Source of the DNA: Bacillus sp. NTK034
GTDB lineage: Bacteria; Bacillota; Bacilli; Bacillales; Cytobacillaceae
DNA length: 64,000 bases
NCBI RefSeq assembly: GCF_017303275.1
Contig: NZ_JAFKOJ010000001.1
Span: 620,001 to 684,000, forward strand
Direction: 5' to 3'
Shown: piece after piece, positions 1-12,254 of the stretch
Layout: each line of letters begins with the position of its first letter
Numbering within the stretch: position 1 is the first letter of the stretch
Notes under the pieces: model-generated
Told to the model about the DNA's origin: nothing
Database searches by the model: none
What the model saw: the letters and a program-made list of their open reading frames with translations, nothing else
Translations under genes and position numbers: made by a program

Positions 1-566
1 GAGCCCTGATATTTCCGGATTACTATGAAAGCGATGAGAGCGATTTTCAAATTCGGCTGTTTGAACTGGTATATCCTATAAAGTTTGTCACCATAGAACA
101 CCCGCAAGTCCTGGGAAGTCTAATGTCTTTGGGGCTAAAAAGAGGGAAGTTCGGTGATATCCTTTTTGAAGATGACAGAATCCAGTTTTTTGCAGCACAG
201 GAAATTGAAGATTACATCAGCCTGCAGCTGCAGTCGATTGGCAGGGCTTCCGTATCGCTGAAAAAACAGCCTTTTTCAGAGGCGATCCAATCAGCAGAAG
301 TGTGGAAAGAAAGCTCCATCACCTCTTCATCCCTGAGATTGGACACAATCATCTCTGCCATCTACAACATCTCAAGACAAAAATCCCAGCTCTATATTCA
401 ACAGGGACTAGTCAAAGTCAATTGGACGCAAATAGAAAACCCCTCATTTGAATGCCAGCAAAGCGACATCATATCAGTCAGGGGACAGGGCCGTTCCAAA
501 ATCATAGAAATAGATGGAAAAACAAAAAAGGACAAATGGAGGATTATTGCTGGGAGGCAGAGATAG
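1..566 (+). CDS. ylmH: S4-domain RNA-binding protein YlmH (C-terminal part, 5' truncated)
   Basis: The window opens inside this gene; the reading frame is open from base 3, well before the first internal ATG at 123. The C-terminal half carries an S4 RNA-binding fold, recognisable in the stretch with SSLRLDTIISAIYNISR and the later QGLVKVNW segment. The position directly upstream of divIVA is that of ylmH in the Bacillus division cluster, where YlmH is an S4 protein linked to ribosomes. The upstream part of the protein is not in the window, so length cannot be judged. The product is identified from the S4 segment plus synteny; its biochemical role is family knowledge, not visible here. Confidence 0.88.
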   Translation, partial: ALIFPDYYESDESDFQIRLFELVYPIKFVTIEHPQVLGSLMSLGLKRGKFGDILFEDDRIQFFAAQEIEDYISLQLQSIGRASVSLKKQPFSEAIQSAEVWKESSITSSSLRLDTIISAIYNISRQKSQLYIQQGLVKVNWTQIENPSFECQQSDIISVRGQGRSKIIEIDGKTKKDKWRIIAGRQR

Positions 567-638
567 CAATTTATTTTTTATAAAATTGAAGGAATTTGAA
601 ACAACCTGTCGAATAAATAATCAAAAGACTACGGAGTC

Positions 639-647
639 TGCTATAAT
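639..647 (+). promoter_or_regulatory. Extended -10 promoter for divIVA
   Basis: TGCTATAAT (TGn plus a perfect TATAAT) lies between ylmH and divIVA, about 60 bases before the divIVA start. No good -35 hexamer is seen at 17 bases, as is usual for extended -10 promoters. It would give divIVA its own transcript beside read-through from ylmH. Confidence 0.55.
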
Positions 648-709
648 GAAAATGAACCAGCAGGCTCAAACCAATTACATAAGATCAACAGACCTGGGAG
701 GTGGCACAC

Positions 710-1228
710 ATGCCATTAACACCGTTGGATATTCATAACAAGGAATTCAGCAAAGGATTCCGCGGGTATGATGAAGATGAAGTAAACGAATTCCTTGACC
801 AGATCATCAAAGACTATGAAATCCTGATCAGGGAAAAAAAAGAACTTGAAGAAAAGCTTAATGATACGAACGAACGCATAGGCCACTTTACCACAATTGA
901 AGAAACACTTAATAAATCGATTGTGGTTGCACAGGAAGCAGCAGAGGATGTAAAGCGCAATGCCCATAAAGAAGCGAAGCTAATCATTAAAGAAGCTGAA
1001 AAGAATGCTGACAGAATTGTGAACGAATCCCTATCCAAAGCGAGAAAAATCGCGCTGGATATTGAAGATTTAAAGAAACAGTCTAAAGTATTCCGGACAC
1101 GTTTCAAAATGCTTGTTGAAGCACAGCTGGATATGCTGAACAACGATGATTGGGATCATTTAATGGAATATAAGCTGGATTCCACTGAACTTAAATCATT
1201 AAGAGAAGAAGAAGAATCACTGGCTTGA
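710..1228 (+). CDS. divIVA: Cell-division/pole-organising protein DivIVA
   Basis: A 172-residue protein matching the Bacillus DivIVA family. The N-terminal membrane-binding region keeps MPLTPLDIHNKEF and the Phe17-Arg18 pair of the lipid-inserting loop (FRGYDEDEVNEF). The rest is predicted coiled coil rich in E, K and A, with the conserved KKQSKVFRTRFKML block. DivIVA binds negatively curved membrane at septa and poles and recruits division and sporulation partners. The start at ATG 710 is preferred over GTG 701: GGGAGG sits about 9 bases before 710, and the family begins MPLTP. Its stop codon overlaps the -35 box of the next promoter. Confidence 0.96.
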   Translation: MPLTPLDIHNKEFSKGFRGYDEDEVNEFLDQIIKDYEILIREKKELEEKLNDTNERIGHFTTIEETLNKSIVVAQEAAEDVKRNAHKEAKLIIKEAEKNADRIVNESLSKARKIALDIEDLKKQSKVFRTRFKMLVEAQLDMLNNDDWDHLMEYKLDSTELKSLREEEESLA

Positions 1229-1254
1229 CGAAAGCTGGAAATATCGCATATAAT
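1225..1254 (+). promoter_or_regulatory. SigA-type promoter of the ileS T-box transcript
   Basis: TTGACG at 1225-1230, an 18-base spacer, then a perfect TATAAT at 1249-1254. The -35 box contains the divIVA stop codon TGA (1226-1228). Transcription would begin just before the T-box stem I. Confidence 0.8.
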
Positions 1255-1258
1255 TTTA

Positions 1259-1562
1259 AAACAAAGTAAAATACGATGTTTATCAACAATGAGAGGGACA
1301 GTACAGACTTTTCAAAGCTTATGAACAGAATGGATACTCACTCTGTAAGCGAGCCGGGGATGGTGGAAGCCCGGGTATAAGCAAAAGCTGGAAAATCACC
1401 CTTGAGTTCCTTGCCGAACATACAACCATCAGTAGGCCAAGGCGGATCATTCACGTTAAGAATTCTTTGAGCGGATGAAATTTAATCATATTTCATCTAC
1501 AAGGGTGGTACCGCGGGAGAATATAACCTTCTCGTCCCTTTTTGGGATGAGAAGGTTTTTTG
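1259..1562 (+). promoter_or_regulatory. T-box riboswitch (tRNA-Ile sensing) upstream of ileS
   Basis: The T-box consensus AGGGTGGTACCGCG lies at about 1502-1515. The stem I S-turn AGTA is at 1300-1303, and GAA followed by ATC (1395-1397) then A gives an isoleucine specifier codon. The GATGGTGG-type distal loop is near 1360. The terminator stem pairs 1525-1538 with 1544-1557 (14 base pairs, one G-U) and is followed by a T run. In this class, uncharged tRNA-Ile pairs with the specifier and the T-box bulge to form the antiterminator and allow ileS expression. The specifier matches the downstream gene, which supports the call. Confidence 0.95.
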
Positions 1563-1636
1563 TATTTTTCTGTGGTTTTTCTCAGCTCTCATTGGCTATC
1601 ATGGTATTTAATGAGTTACAAACAGGAGGCAAAGGA

Positions 1637-4408
1637 ATGGATTACAAAGATAGTTTATTAATGCCAAAAACAGAATTCCCAATGCGCGGCAATCTTCCAA
1701 AGCGCGAACCTGAAATTCAGGCAAAATGGGAAGAAATGAATATTTATGAAAAGGTCCAGGAACGGACAAAAGGCCGTCCGATGTTTGTACTGCATGATGG
1801 TCCTCCATATGCAAATGGCGACATCCACATCGGCCATGCGCTGAACAAAATCCTAAAGGATTTCATCGTACGCTCTAAGTCAATGACTGGCTTTAATGCT
1901 CCATATGTTCCTGGCTGGGATACACATGGTCTCCCAATTGAGCAGGCTTTGACAAACAAAGGCGTAAAGCGTAAAGAAATGAGTGTTGCTGAGTTCCGCA
2001 AGCTTTGTGAAGAATACGCATATGAGCAGATTGACAGCCAGCGCAGCCAATTTAAGCGCTTAGGAGTCCGCGGTGATTGGGAGAACCCATACATCACTCT
2101 GAAGCCGGAGTACGAAGCTCAGCAAATTAAAGTATTTGGGGAGATGGCGAAAAAAGGCTATATCTATAAAGGGAAAAAGCCTGTTTATTGGTCTCCGTCA
2201 TCTGAATCAGCTTTAGCAGAAGCAGAAATTGAATACAAAGATAAGCGTTCACCGTCCATCTATGTAGCATTTAAAGTAAAAGATGGCAAAAATGTATTGG
2301 ATCAAGATACACATATTGTTATCTGGACTACTACTCCTTGGACCATTCCGGCAAACCTCGGAATTTCAGTTCATCCGGACCTTACCTATAGTGTAGTTGA
2401 GGCAAACGGCAAAAAGTTTATGGTTGCTGAAGATTTACTGGCTTCAGTGGCTAAAGAGTTTGAATGGGAAGACTATAAAGTTGTTCAATCAGTAAAAGGG
2501 ACAGAGCTTGAGAATGTAGTTGCCGAACATCCCCTTTATGGCCGTGATTCCCTTGTCATGCTGGGTGAACATGTTACAACTGATGCTGGTACGGGATGTG
2601 TTCATACTGCTCCTGGCCATGGGGAAGACGATTTCCATGTTGGCATGAAGTACGGGTTGGACGTATTATGCCCGGTTGATGATAAAGGAAACATGACTAG
2701 TGAAGCACCTGGCTTTGAAGGTTTATTCTATGATGCAGCCAATAAGCCGATTACTGAAAAACTTGAGGAAGCTGGGGCTTTATTAAAACTTACTTTTATT
2801 ACTCACTCTTATCCGCATGACTGGAGAACAAAAAAGCCAGTTATTTTCCGTGCTACTGCCCAATGGTTTGCATCCATTAAAGATTTCCGCAATGAACTTT
2901 TGGAAGCTGTTAAGGAAACTAATTGGTATCCTGCGTGGGGAGAGACAAGACTATTTAACATGGTCCGGGACCGCGGTGATTGGTGTATCTCCCGCCAGCG
3001 TGTATGGGGCGTGCCAATTCCTGTTTTTTATGCGGAAAATGGGGAAGAGATTATCACAGATGAAACCATTGAACATGTATCCAACCTTTTCCGTGAGGAT
3101 GGTTCGAACATCTGGTTCGAGAGAGAAGCGAAAGAACTGCTGCCTGAAGGGTTCACACATCCGGGAAGCCCGAATGGCTTGTTTACAAAAGAAACGGATA
3201 TCATGGACGTTTGGTTCGATTCCGGTTCTTCCCATCAGGCAGTTCTTTTAGAGCGCGACGACTTGCAGCGTCCTGCAGATTTATACCTTGAAGGCTCGGA
3301 CCAATACCGAGGCTGGTTTAACTCTTCACTTTCAACTGCAGTAGCAGTGACAGGAAAAGCACCTTATAAAGGTGTGCTGAGCCACGGGTTCACACTTGAT
3401 GGTGAAGGAAGAAAAATGAGTAAATCCATTGGAAACGTAGTGGTTCCGGCAAAAGTCATGAACCAGCTTGGTGCTGACATTCTGCGCTTATGGGTAGCTT
3501 CAGTAGATTATCAGGCTGATGTCCGTGTATCTGATGCTATTCTGAAGCAGGTTGCAGAAGTGTATAGAAAGATCCGCAATACGTTCAGGTTTTTGCTTGG
3601 AAATCTGGATGATTTTAACCCGGCAACAGACTCGGTTTCATTTGAAAGCCTGCGTGAAGTTGACCAGTTTATGCTGGTTAAGCTGAACAAACTGATCAAG
3701 AATGTTCGCGAGTCTTATGACCGCTATGAATTTGCCAGCATCTACCATGCTGTAAATAATTTCTGTACATTGGACCTTAGTGCATTCTATCTTGATTTTG
3801 CAAAAGATGTCCTATACATTGAAGCGAAAGATAATGCAGAACGCCGTGCTATCCAAACTGTTTTATATAAGAGCCTGATTGCTCTGACAAAACTGGTTGC
3901 ACCTATACTTTCCCATACTTCAGATGAAGTTTGGAGCTTTATTCCGAATGTGAAGGAAGTAAGTGTACAATTGACGGATATGCCTGAATATCAAGAGCTT
4001 CCGAACGCAAAGCAGCTGGAAGAAAAGTGGACTGCATTCATGAAGCTTCGCAATGATGTTCTTAAAGCATTGGAAGAAGCACGTAATGAAAAGGTGATTG
4101 GCAAATCTCTGACTGCAAAAGTAACCCTTTATGTAAACGATCAAGCAAAAAGCCTTCTGGAGTCAATTCAGGAAAATCTTCAGCAGATCTTTATCGTTTC
4201 TGGATTTGAAGTAGCAGGCGGCCTGTCAGATGCTCCTGAAAATGCTGTGAAATTTGAAAACACTGCAATAGTTGTTTCTAAAGCAGAAGGGGAAACTTGC
4301 GATCGCTGCTGGACAGTTACTCCAGACGTCGGCCAGATAGAAGGCTATGACACTCTTTGCCCTCGCTGTGCTGAGGTTGTAAAAAATAATTATAGCCACT
4401 TGGCTTAA
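1637..4408 (+). CDS. ileS: Isoleucyl-tRNA synthetase
   Basis: A 923-residue class I aminoacyl-tRNA synthetase that charges tRNA-Ile and edits misactivated valine. The HIGH motif is at residues 64-67 and KMSKS at 593-597. The editing domain includes [13 protein letters not shown]. The C-terminus has the zinc-binding pattern CDRC...CPRC. Length matches the bacterial (B. subtilis-type) enzyme. ATG 1637 is chosen because AGGAGG lies just upstream (1624-1628) and the family begins [17 protein letters not shown]; an in-frame extension back to 1475 would run through the T-box terminator and is not real. Expression is controlled by the T-box leader. A terminator follows the stop. Confidence 0.98.
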   Translation: MDYKDSLLMPKTEFPMRGNLPKREPEIQAKWEEMNIYEKVQERTKGRPMFVLHDGPPYANGDIHIGHALNKILKDFIVRSKSMTGFNAPYVPGWDTHGLPIEQALTNKGVKRKEMSVAEFRKLCEEYAYEQIDSQRSQFKRLGVRGDWENPYITLKPEYEAQQIKVFGEMAKKGYIYKGKKPVYWSPSSESALAEAEIEYKDKRSPSIYVAFKVKDGKNVLDQDTHIVIWTTTPWTIPANLGISVHPDLTYSVVEANGKKFMVAEDLLASVAKEFEWEDYKVVQSVKGTELENVVAEHPLYGRDSLVMLGEHVTTDAGTGCVHTAPGHGEDDFHVGMKYGLDVLCPVDDKGNMTSEAPGFEGLFYDAANKPITEKLEEAGALLKLTFITHSYPHDWRTKKPVIFRATAQWFASIKDFRNELLEAVKETNWYPAWGETRLFNMVRDRGDWCISRQRVWGVPIPVFYAENGEEIITDETIEHVSNLFREDGSNIWFEREAKELLPEGFTHPGSPNGLFTKETDIMDVWFDSGSSHQAVLLERDDLQRPADLYLEGSDQYRGWFNSSLSTAVAVTGKAPYKGVLSHGFTLDGEGRKMSKSIGNVVVPAKVMNQLGADILRLWVASVDYQADVRVSDAILKQVAEVYRKIRNTFRFLLGNLDDFNPATDSVSFESLREVDQFMLVKLNKLIKNVRESYDRYEFASIYHAVNNFCTLDLSAFYLDFAKDVLYIEAKDNAERRAIQTVLYKSLIALTKLVAPILSHTSDEVWSFIPNVKEVSVQLTDMPEYQELPNAKQLEEKWTAFMKLRNDVLKALEEARNEKVIGKSLTAKVTLYVNDQAKSLLESIQENLQQIFIVSGFEVAGGLSDAPENAVKFENTAIVVSKAEGETCDRCWTVTPDVGQIEGYDTLCPRCAEVVKNNYSHLA

Positions 4409-4415
4409 ATACTGG

Positions 4416-4446
4416 CAGTCCCTCAAAAATTGGGGGACTGTTTTTT
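4416..4446 (+). terminator. Intrinsic terminator after ileS
   Basis: CAGTCCCTC at 4416-4424 pairs with GGGGGACTG at 4432-4440 (9 base pairs, one G-T), followed by six T residues. Confidence 0.9.
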
Positions 4447-4474
4447 AATTGGACTTCTTCAAATCCTTTTTATA

Positions 4475-4756
4475 AAGGCTGTATTCGCAAGGTTTGTTGC
4501 TTTTGTATTATATTTACTGAGTTGATTGTAGCGGAAGGTGCGAGATCCTCGAAAATGCTGGAGCATTTCCTTCGTGCGGTGCTTATTCGAGGATGCTTAT
4601 TCAAAGTCCTGCGGGAGTAGCGGGGCAGGTGAGACCTCGCAGGCGCGCAGCGTCGAGGAGGCTCACCGCCGCCCCGCGGAAAGCGAGCAGCCTGGAGCGG
4701 AAATCAACGGACAACATTGATAAGCGAAAAACAACAATTTATACGAAAAGAGTCTT
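4475..4756. repeat. MITE-like structured repeat with a nested hairpin
   Basis: About 280 bases between ileS and ylyA. The outer arms (about 4475-4520 and 4710-4756) are imperfect inverted repeats, AAGGCTGTATTCG matching the complement of CGAAAAGAGTCTT. Inside are a 7-base perfect pair GTTGATT (4521-4527) / AATCAAC (4702-4708) and a GC-rich stem in which 4620-4633 pairs with 4662-4677. A separate unit at 4545-4594 is bounded by a perfect 9-base inverted repeat (ATCCTCGAA/TTCGAGGAT) around a small hairpin, as if inserted. Similar GC-rich blocks are, from memory, dispersed in intergenic regions of Bacillus relatives. No convincing gene lies here; two short ORFs in it are chance readings of the repeat. 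Confidence 0.65.
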
Positions 4757-4869
4757 AATAAATAATTCCACCTTCACTAAATGTTGTGCCGTTTGCTAAA
4801 AGTTTATCCGTGTCTGAAATCCGTTCCGAGAAAATAATAAAGTAAACATCAGAGAACGGAGGAAAAAGC

Positions 4870-5157
4870 ATGGATGCAAAAGCAGAAGGGCTATATACAG
4901 AACTCCGTAATACAAGACAGGAAATACTGGAAAGGCTAATGGAAGGCAATAGTTCCGCTTTGATAAAACCGATTTTATTGGAAGAGCTGCATGATATTGA
5001 ACAAACACTCAGCAAAATTGAATCTGGAAGTTTTGGCAAATGTGAAATTTCAGGTGAACTGCTTCCGCAAGATTTGCTGCAGGTGATCCCTACTTTAAAA
5101 ACAATGGAGGACTGCAGCAGGCTGGGGAAATTCTACAGAAAATCTATTTTCCACTGA
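4870..5157 (+). CDS. ylyA: DksA/TraR-like protein, probable YlyA
   Basis: A 95-residue protein with an N-terminal helical stretch (TELRNTRQEILERL) and a C-terminal zinc-finger-like segment FGKCEISGELLP. Only one cysteine of the usual C4 DksA/TraR finger is at the expected place (CEISG), plus a lone Cys near the end, so metal binding is doubtful; the same CEVSG-type degeneracy is known in other Bacillus members. In B. subtilis, ylyA between ileS and lspA encodes an RNA-polymerase-binding regulator connected to sporulation gene expression. The assignment rests on position and the finger-like segment. GGAGG lies 7-8 bases before ATG. A candidate promoter (TTGATA 4717, 17 bases, TATACG 4740) lies upstream in the repeat edge. 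Confidence 0.72.
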   Translation: MDAKAEGLYTELRNTRQEILERLMEGNSSALIKPILLEELHDIEQTLSKIESGSFGKCEISGELLPQDLLQVIPTLKTMEDCSRLGKFYRKSIFH

Positions 5158-5191
5158 GTTTAGGCGTGTGCTGTGTTTTTTATTCAGTTTG

Positions 5192-5200
5192 TGCTAAAAT
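5192..5200 (+). promoter_or_regulatory. Possible extended -10 promoter for lspA
   Basis: TGCTAAAAT (TGn plus TAAAAT) lies about 36 bases before the lspA start in an AT-rich spacer after ylyA. There is no clear -35. No terminator was seen after ylyA, so read-through is also possible. Confidence 0.35.
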
Positions 5201-5236
5201 GCAAAGGTAATGATATGAGATATGGGGGTTGCCTTT

Positions 5237-5734
5237 GTGTTTTATTACATAATTGCATTGTTCGTGATTGCACTTGATCAGTTTACGAAGTGGCTGATTG
5301 TAAAGAACTTTGAATTAGGGGAAAGTGTTAAAGTTATTGAGGACTTTCTTTATATTACATCGCACCGCAACCGTGGCGCTGCCTGGGGCATCCTGCAGGG
5401 GCAAATGTGGTTTTTCTACGTAATAACCGTTATTGTCATAATTGGTATCATTTATTACATTCAAAAAGCTGCCAAAGGCAAATTGCTGCTTGGAGTCTCT
5501 TTGGGCCTGATGCTGGGCGGAGCGATTGGAAACTTTATTGACAGGGTATTTAGAAAAGAAGTGGTGGATTTCGTTAACACTTATATTTTTGGATATGACT
5601 TCCCCGTTTTCAATATTGCTGACTCGGCTCTGGTTATTGGTGTAGGGCTACTGATGATTCAGATGCTGCTTGAAGAGAGAGAAGCAAAGAAGAAGGAGAA
5701 ATCTTATGGAGAAAATGGAACACATCATTCCTGA
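5237..5734 (+). CDS. lspA: Lipoprotein signal peptidase (signal peptidase II)
   Basis: A 165-residue polytopic membrane aspartyl protease that cleaves signal peptides from diacylglyceryl-modified prolipoproteins. It has four membrane segments and the family motifs [19 protein letters not shown] and FNIADSAL. With a GTG 5237 start, the two catalytic aspartates fall at 102 and 129, the same numbers as in B. subtilis LspA. GGGGG at 5224-5228 is spaced 8 bases from GTG 5237, whereas the in-frame ATG at 5222 has no ribosome site, so 5237 is preferred. The 3' end overlaps the next gene by 29 bases, consistent with co-translation. Confidence 0.95.
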   Translation: MFYYIIALFVIALDQFTKWLIVKNFELGESVKVIEDFLYITSHRNRGAAWGILQGQMWFFYVITVIVIIGIIYYIQKAAKGKLLLGVSLGLMLGGAIGNFIDRVFRKEVVDFVNTYIFGYDFPVFNIADSALVIGVGLLMIQMLLEEREAKKKEKSYGENGTHHS

Positions 5735-6617
5735 AGAACAGGCAGGAGAAAGAATAGATAAAGTGTTATCCACATTGAATGCGGATTGGTCAAGAACGCA
5801 GGTTCAGCAATGGATTAAAGACGGCAATGTTCTTGTAAACGGGCAGAAGCCGAAAACCAATTACAAATGTACGGCAAATGATAAAATTGAAATAACAATA
5901 CCTGAACCTGAAGAACTGGATGTTGTGCCGGAAAAAATGGAGCTGGATATTTATTATGAAGATAAAGATGTCCTGGTGGTAAATAAACCAAAAGGAATGG
6001 TGGTCCATCCGGCAGCCGGGCATGGCACTGGCACTCTTGTAAATGGACTTATGGCGCATTGCACAGATCTTTCAGGAATAAATGGGGTCATGAGGCCAGG
6101 AATTGTTCACAGAATCGATAAGGATACATCGGGACTTCTTATGGTTGCAAAGAATGATATGGCACATGAAAGTCTTGTGAACCAGCTGATGAATAAAACC
6201 GTTACACGTAAGTACCGTGCCATTGTCCATGGAGTCATTCCCCACGATTATGGTACGATTGATGCCCCAATTGCCCGCGATCCCAAAGACCGTCAAAGCA
6301 TGACCGTTGTTGACAATGGAAAACATGCGGTTACGCATTTTCAGGTCCTTGAGCGTTTCAGGGATTTTACACTGGTGGAATGCCAGCTTGAAACGGGAAG
6401 AACCCATCAAATCCGTGTTCATATGAAATACATTGGCTATCCTCTGGCAGGAGATCCTAAATACGGTCCAAGAAAGACTCTTGATCTTGGAGGACAAGCA
6501 CTGCATGCAGGTGTTCTTGGATTTAATCATCCAAGAACAGGTGAGTACCTGGAATTTGAAGCACCTATGCCTGCTTATTTCGAAGAGCTATTAGGTAAAC
6601 TGGCAAATAATCGTTGA
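5706..6617 (+). CDS. rluD: RluD-family 23S rRNA pseudouridine synthase (YlyB)
   Basis: A 303-residue protein with an N-terminal S4 RNA-binding domain (about 10-75; [14 protein letters not shown]) and a RluA/RluD catalytic domain. The signature HRIDKDTSG holds the catalytic Asp at 138, and [10 protein letters not shown] is the late conserved motif. It converts uridines in large-subunit rRNA to pseudouridine; the exact sites cannot be read from sequence. ATG 5706 with AAGGAG about 9 bases upstream is preferred over the upstream in-frame ATG at 5670 inside lspA. This is ylyB in B. subtilis. Its stop codon TGA (6615-6617) lies inside the -35 box of the pyr promoter. Confidence 0.93.
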   Translation: MEKMEHIIPEEQAGERIDKVLSTLNADWSRTQVQQWIKDGNVLVNGQKPKTNYKCTANDKIEITIPEPEELDVVPEKMELDIYYEDKDVLVVNKPKGMVVHPAAGHGTGTLVNGLMAHCTDLSGINGVMRPGIVHRIDKDTSGLLMVAKNDMAHESLVNQLMNKTVTRKYRAIVHGVIPHDYGTIDAPIARDPKDRQSMTVVDNGKHAVTHFQVLERFRDFTLVECQLETGRTHQIRVHMKYIGYPLAGDPKYGPRKTLDLGGQALHAGVLGFNHPRTGEYLEFEAPMPAYFEELLGKLANNR

Positions 6618-6642
6618 CAACTGTCCAACTGTGCTATATGAT
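6614..6642 (+). promoter_or_regulatory. SigA promoter of the pyr operon
   Basis: A perfect TTGACA at 6614-6619, a 17-base spacer and TATGAT at 6637-6642. The -35 overlaps the stop codon of the preceding gene. It is the only strong promoter found for the ten-gene pyr operon. Confidence 0.9.
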
Positions 6643-6670
6643 GACTATAGTTGAATAAGTCCTTTAAAAC

Positions 6671-7368
<698 letters not shown>

Positions 7369-7385
7369 ATAGCCCTTTTAAATAC

Positions 7386-7482
7386 AGTCCAGAGAGGCTG
7401 GCAAAGGGGGACTCAGCAAAATCAGTCTATCTTTTGCTGTGCTCTTTTACCCTCTTTGCGACTCTGGCAAAGAGGGTTTTTT
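7386..7482 (+). promoter_or_regulatory. PyrR-dependent attenuator 2 (pyrR-pyrP spacer)
   Basis: A PyrR-binding loop with the consensus core AGTCCAGAGAGGCTGGCAA begins at 7386. The terminator is a perfect 10-base-pair stem, 7450-7459 with 7467-7476, followed by six T residues. Confidence 0.94.
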
Positions 7483-7507
7483 AATAAATTGAAGAGGAGA
7501 GATTGGC

Positions 7508-8812
7508 ATGCATAAGCCTATTCTAGATATAAAAGATGTTCCAACACCAGCCCATTGGCTGACATTAAGTTTACAGCACTTATTCGCAATGTTCGGAGCC
7601 ACTATACTTGTACCTTTCTTAGTAGGATTAAATCCTGCCATAGCTTTAATCTCAAGCGGACTTGCAACCATAGCTTTCCTCATCATAACAAAATGGCAGG
7701 TGCCGGCATATTTAGGGTCATCTTTCGCTTTCATTGCTCCAATCATCGCAGCAAAAGCTGCTGGCGGACCAGGTGCTGCCATGATCGGAAGCTTTATGGC
7801 AGGACTAGTATATGGAGCCGTAGCGTTGATCATCAAAAAAGCGGGCTACCGCTGGATTATGAATCTGCTTCCGCCAATCGTGGTCGGCCCGGTAATCATT
7901 GTAATCGGATTGGCATTAGCAGGCACAGCAGTCGGTATGGCCATGAACAACCCTGAAACGGGTGAATACAGCATGCTGCATTTCTCAGCAGCGCTCATCA
8001 CTTTAGGTGCAACAATCATCTTCTCCATCTATGCAAAAGGAATGCTCAGCATGGTGCCGATTCTTGCAGGTATCATAATCGGCTATGTATACTCACTGGC
8101 AGTGGGCCTGATAGACTTCTCGCTTGTACAGCAGGCATCCTGGATCGAAATGCCGGAATTCTTAATCCCCTTCGCTGATTATGAAGTGAGGGTAACCCTT
8201 GATCTGGCTCTTTTAATGATACCAGTAGCTGTTGTGACAATCTCTGAACATATCGGCCATCAGCTTGTCCTTGGAAAAGTAGTTGGGAGAGATTATATTA
8301 AAGAACCGGGACTTCACCGCTCCATCCTTGCTGATGGAACAGGAACAATGATTTCGGCATTAATCGGGGGTCCGCCAAAGACAACTTACGGTGAAAACAT
8401 AGGCGTACTGGCCATCACGAAAATATACAGTGTCTATGTACTGGCAGGTGCTGCAGTCATCGCCATCATCTTCGGATTCATTGGTAAGGTAACTGCACTA
8501 ATCAGCTCGATCCCAACTCCAGTAATGGGCGGCGTGTCGATCCTTCTGTTCGGGATCATCGCTTCATCAGGATTAAGAATGCTTGTTGACAGCAAAGTGG
8601 ATTTTGGAAACAACCGTAACCTGGTTATTGCTTCGGTCATCCTAGTACTCGGAATTGGCGGAGCCCATATCGAAATTTGGGCATTTAAACTGGAAGGAAT
8701 GGCACTGGCAGCGATCAGCGGCGTTCTCCTGAACCTGATTCTTCCTGGCAGAGAAGAGGCCAAGGAAGATATGTTTGAAGCTGAAAACGAAAAAAAAAAT
8801 AATGTAGCTTAA
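7508..8812 (+). CDS. pyrP: Uracil permease
   Basis: A 434-residue polytopic nucleobase:cation symporter of the NCS2/UraA family, with about 12-14 hydrophobic segments. Family motifs include the QHLFAMFGATILVPFLVGL start and the ISEHIGHQ and GGPPKTTYGENIG segments that line the substrate site. It imports uracil for salvage, and its place between pyrR and pyrB is the standard Bacillus arrangement. GAGGAGAG lies just before ATG 7508. Expression is controlled by attenuator 2 upstream; attenuator 3 follows. Confidence 0.97.
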   Translation: MHKPILDIKDVPTPAHWLTLSLQHLFAMFGATILVPFLVGLNPAIALISSGLATIAFLIITKWQVPAYLGSSFAFIAPIIAAKAAGGPGAAMIGSFMAGLVYGAVALIIKKAGYRWIMNLLPPIVVGPVIIVIGLALAGTAVGMAMNNPETGEYSMLHFSAALITLGATIIFSIYAKGMLSMVPILAGIIIGYVYSLAVGLIDFSLVQQASWIEMPEFLIPFADYEVRVTLDLALLMIPVAVVTISEHIGHQLVLGKVVGRDYIKEPGLHRSILADGTGTMISALIGGPPKTTYGENIGVLAITKIYSVYVLAGAAVIAIIFGFIGKVTALISSIPTPVMGGVSILLFGIIASSGLRMLVDSKVDFGNNRNLVIASVILVLGIGGAHIEIWAFKLEGMALAAISGVLLNLILPGREEAKEDMFEAENEKKNNVA

Positions 8813-8822
8813 CGCTTTTTAA

Positions 8823-11147
<2,325 letters not shown>

Positions 11148-11151
<4 letters not shown>

Positions 11152-12254
11152 AAAAACAGCTGATTCTGGAAGACGGGACAATTTTTATTGGAAAAGGGTT
11201 TGGAAGCGATACGAATTCGATTGGAGAGGTCGTATTCAATACAGGAATGACGGGTTATCAGGAAATCCTCTCTGACCCTTCCTACTGCGGACAAATTGTA
11301 ACATTGACATACCCTTTAATCGGAAATTATGGAATTAATCGAGATGATTTTGAATCAATCTCTCCTGCAATCTCCGGGTTCATTGTTAAAGAAGCAAGCG
11401 AGTTTCCTTCAAACTGGAGAAATGAACAAACAATTGATGAATACTTTAAGATGAAAAACATCCCCGGAATTGCTGGGATTGATACTAGAAAATTAACAAG
11501 GATTATCAGGCAGCATGGTACGCTGAAAGGTGCTATATGCAGCATAAATGAAAGCCCGGAATTAATCATCGAAAAACTGCGTGCAACAAAGCTTCGGAAC
11601 GATCAGGTTAAGCAAGTTTCCACTAAGACACCTTATCCAAGCCCTGGCCGCGGCAGAAGGGTAGTCCTTGTGGATTTTGGCATGAAACACGGTATCTTAA
11701 GAGAACTGAACAAACGGGATTGTGATGTGATTGTGGTACCTTATAATACAACAGCTGAAGAAATACTCAGCATGAGCCCGGATGGGGTTATGCTTTCAAA
11801 TGGACCTGGAGACCCGAAGGATGTTCCGGAAGCTATCACAATGATTAAAGGTCTGTTAGGAAATGTGCCGATTTTTGGGATTTGCCTGGGACATCAGCTG
11901 TTTGCCCTTGCATGCGGTGCCAATACAGAAAAAATGAAATTCGGCCATCGCGGTTCAAACCATCCGGTTAAAGATCTGCAAACCGGAAAAGTAGCTTTAA
12001 CATCTCAAAATCATGGATATTCAGTGGAAGAAAACTCAGTTTCGGGTACTCTTCTGGAAGTAACACATATTGCATTAAACGATGGAACGATTGAAGGCTT
12101 AAAACATAAAGAAGTCCCTGCGTTCACTGTGCAATATCACCCTGAGGCTTCACCGGGACCAGAGGATGCAAATGGATTATTTGAACAAGTCCTGCAAATG
12201 ATTGAATCACATAAAGAGGAAGGTGCTGCAGCATGCCAAAGCGTACAGATATAA
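11148..12254 (+). CDS. carA: Carbamoyl phosphate synthase, glutamine amidotransferase subunit (pyrimidine-specific)
   Basis: A 368-residue subunit that hydrolyses glutamine and passes ammonia to the large subunit. The N-terminal small-subunit domain is followed by a class I amidotransferase domain with nucleophile Cys246 in FGICLGHQ and the His/Glu pair in [13 protein letters not shown]. It is pyrAA of B. subtilis, and being inside the PyrR-regulated operon it is the pyrimidine-controlled form. It starts within the pyrC stop (ATGA) and overlaps carB by 22 bases. Confidence 0.97.

Noticed and set aside
1475..1636. N-terminal extension of ileS by 54 codons
   Set aside because: It would be translated from the T-box antiterminator/terminator region; the ribosome site and family N-terminus point to ATG 1637.
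4538..4799. Two overlapping plus-strand ORFs of 60-68 codons between ileS and ylyA
   Set aside because: They lie wholly or mostly inside the GC-rich inverted repeat, lack ribosome sites and have Arg/Ala/Ser-rich readings typical of translated repeat DNA.
8434..8763. Antisense ORF of 109 codons inside the uracil permease gene
   Set aside because: Shadow of a well-conserved membrane protein gene; no ribosome site, no family match.
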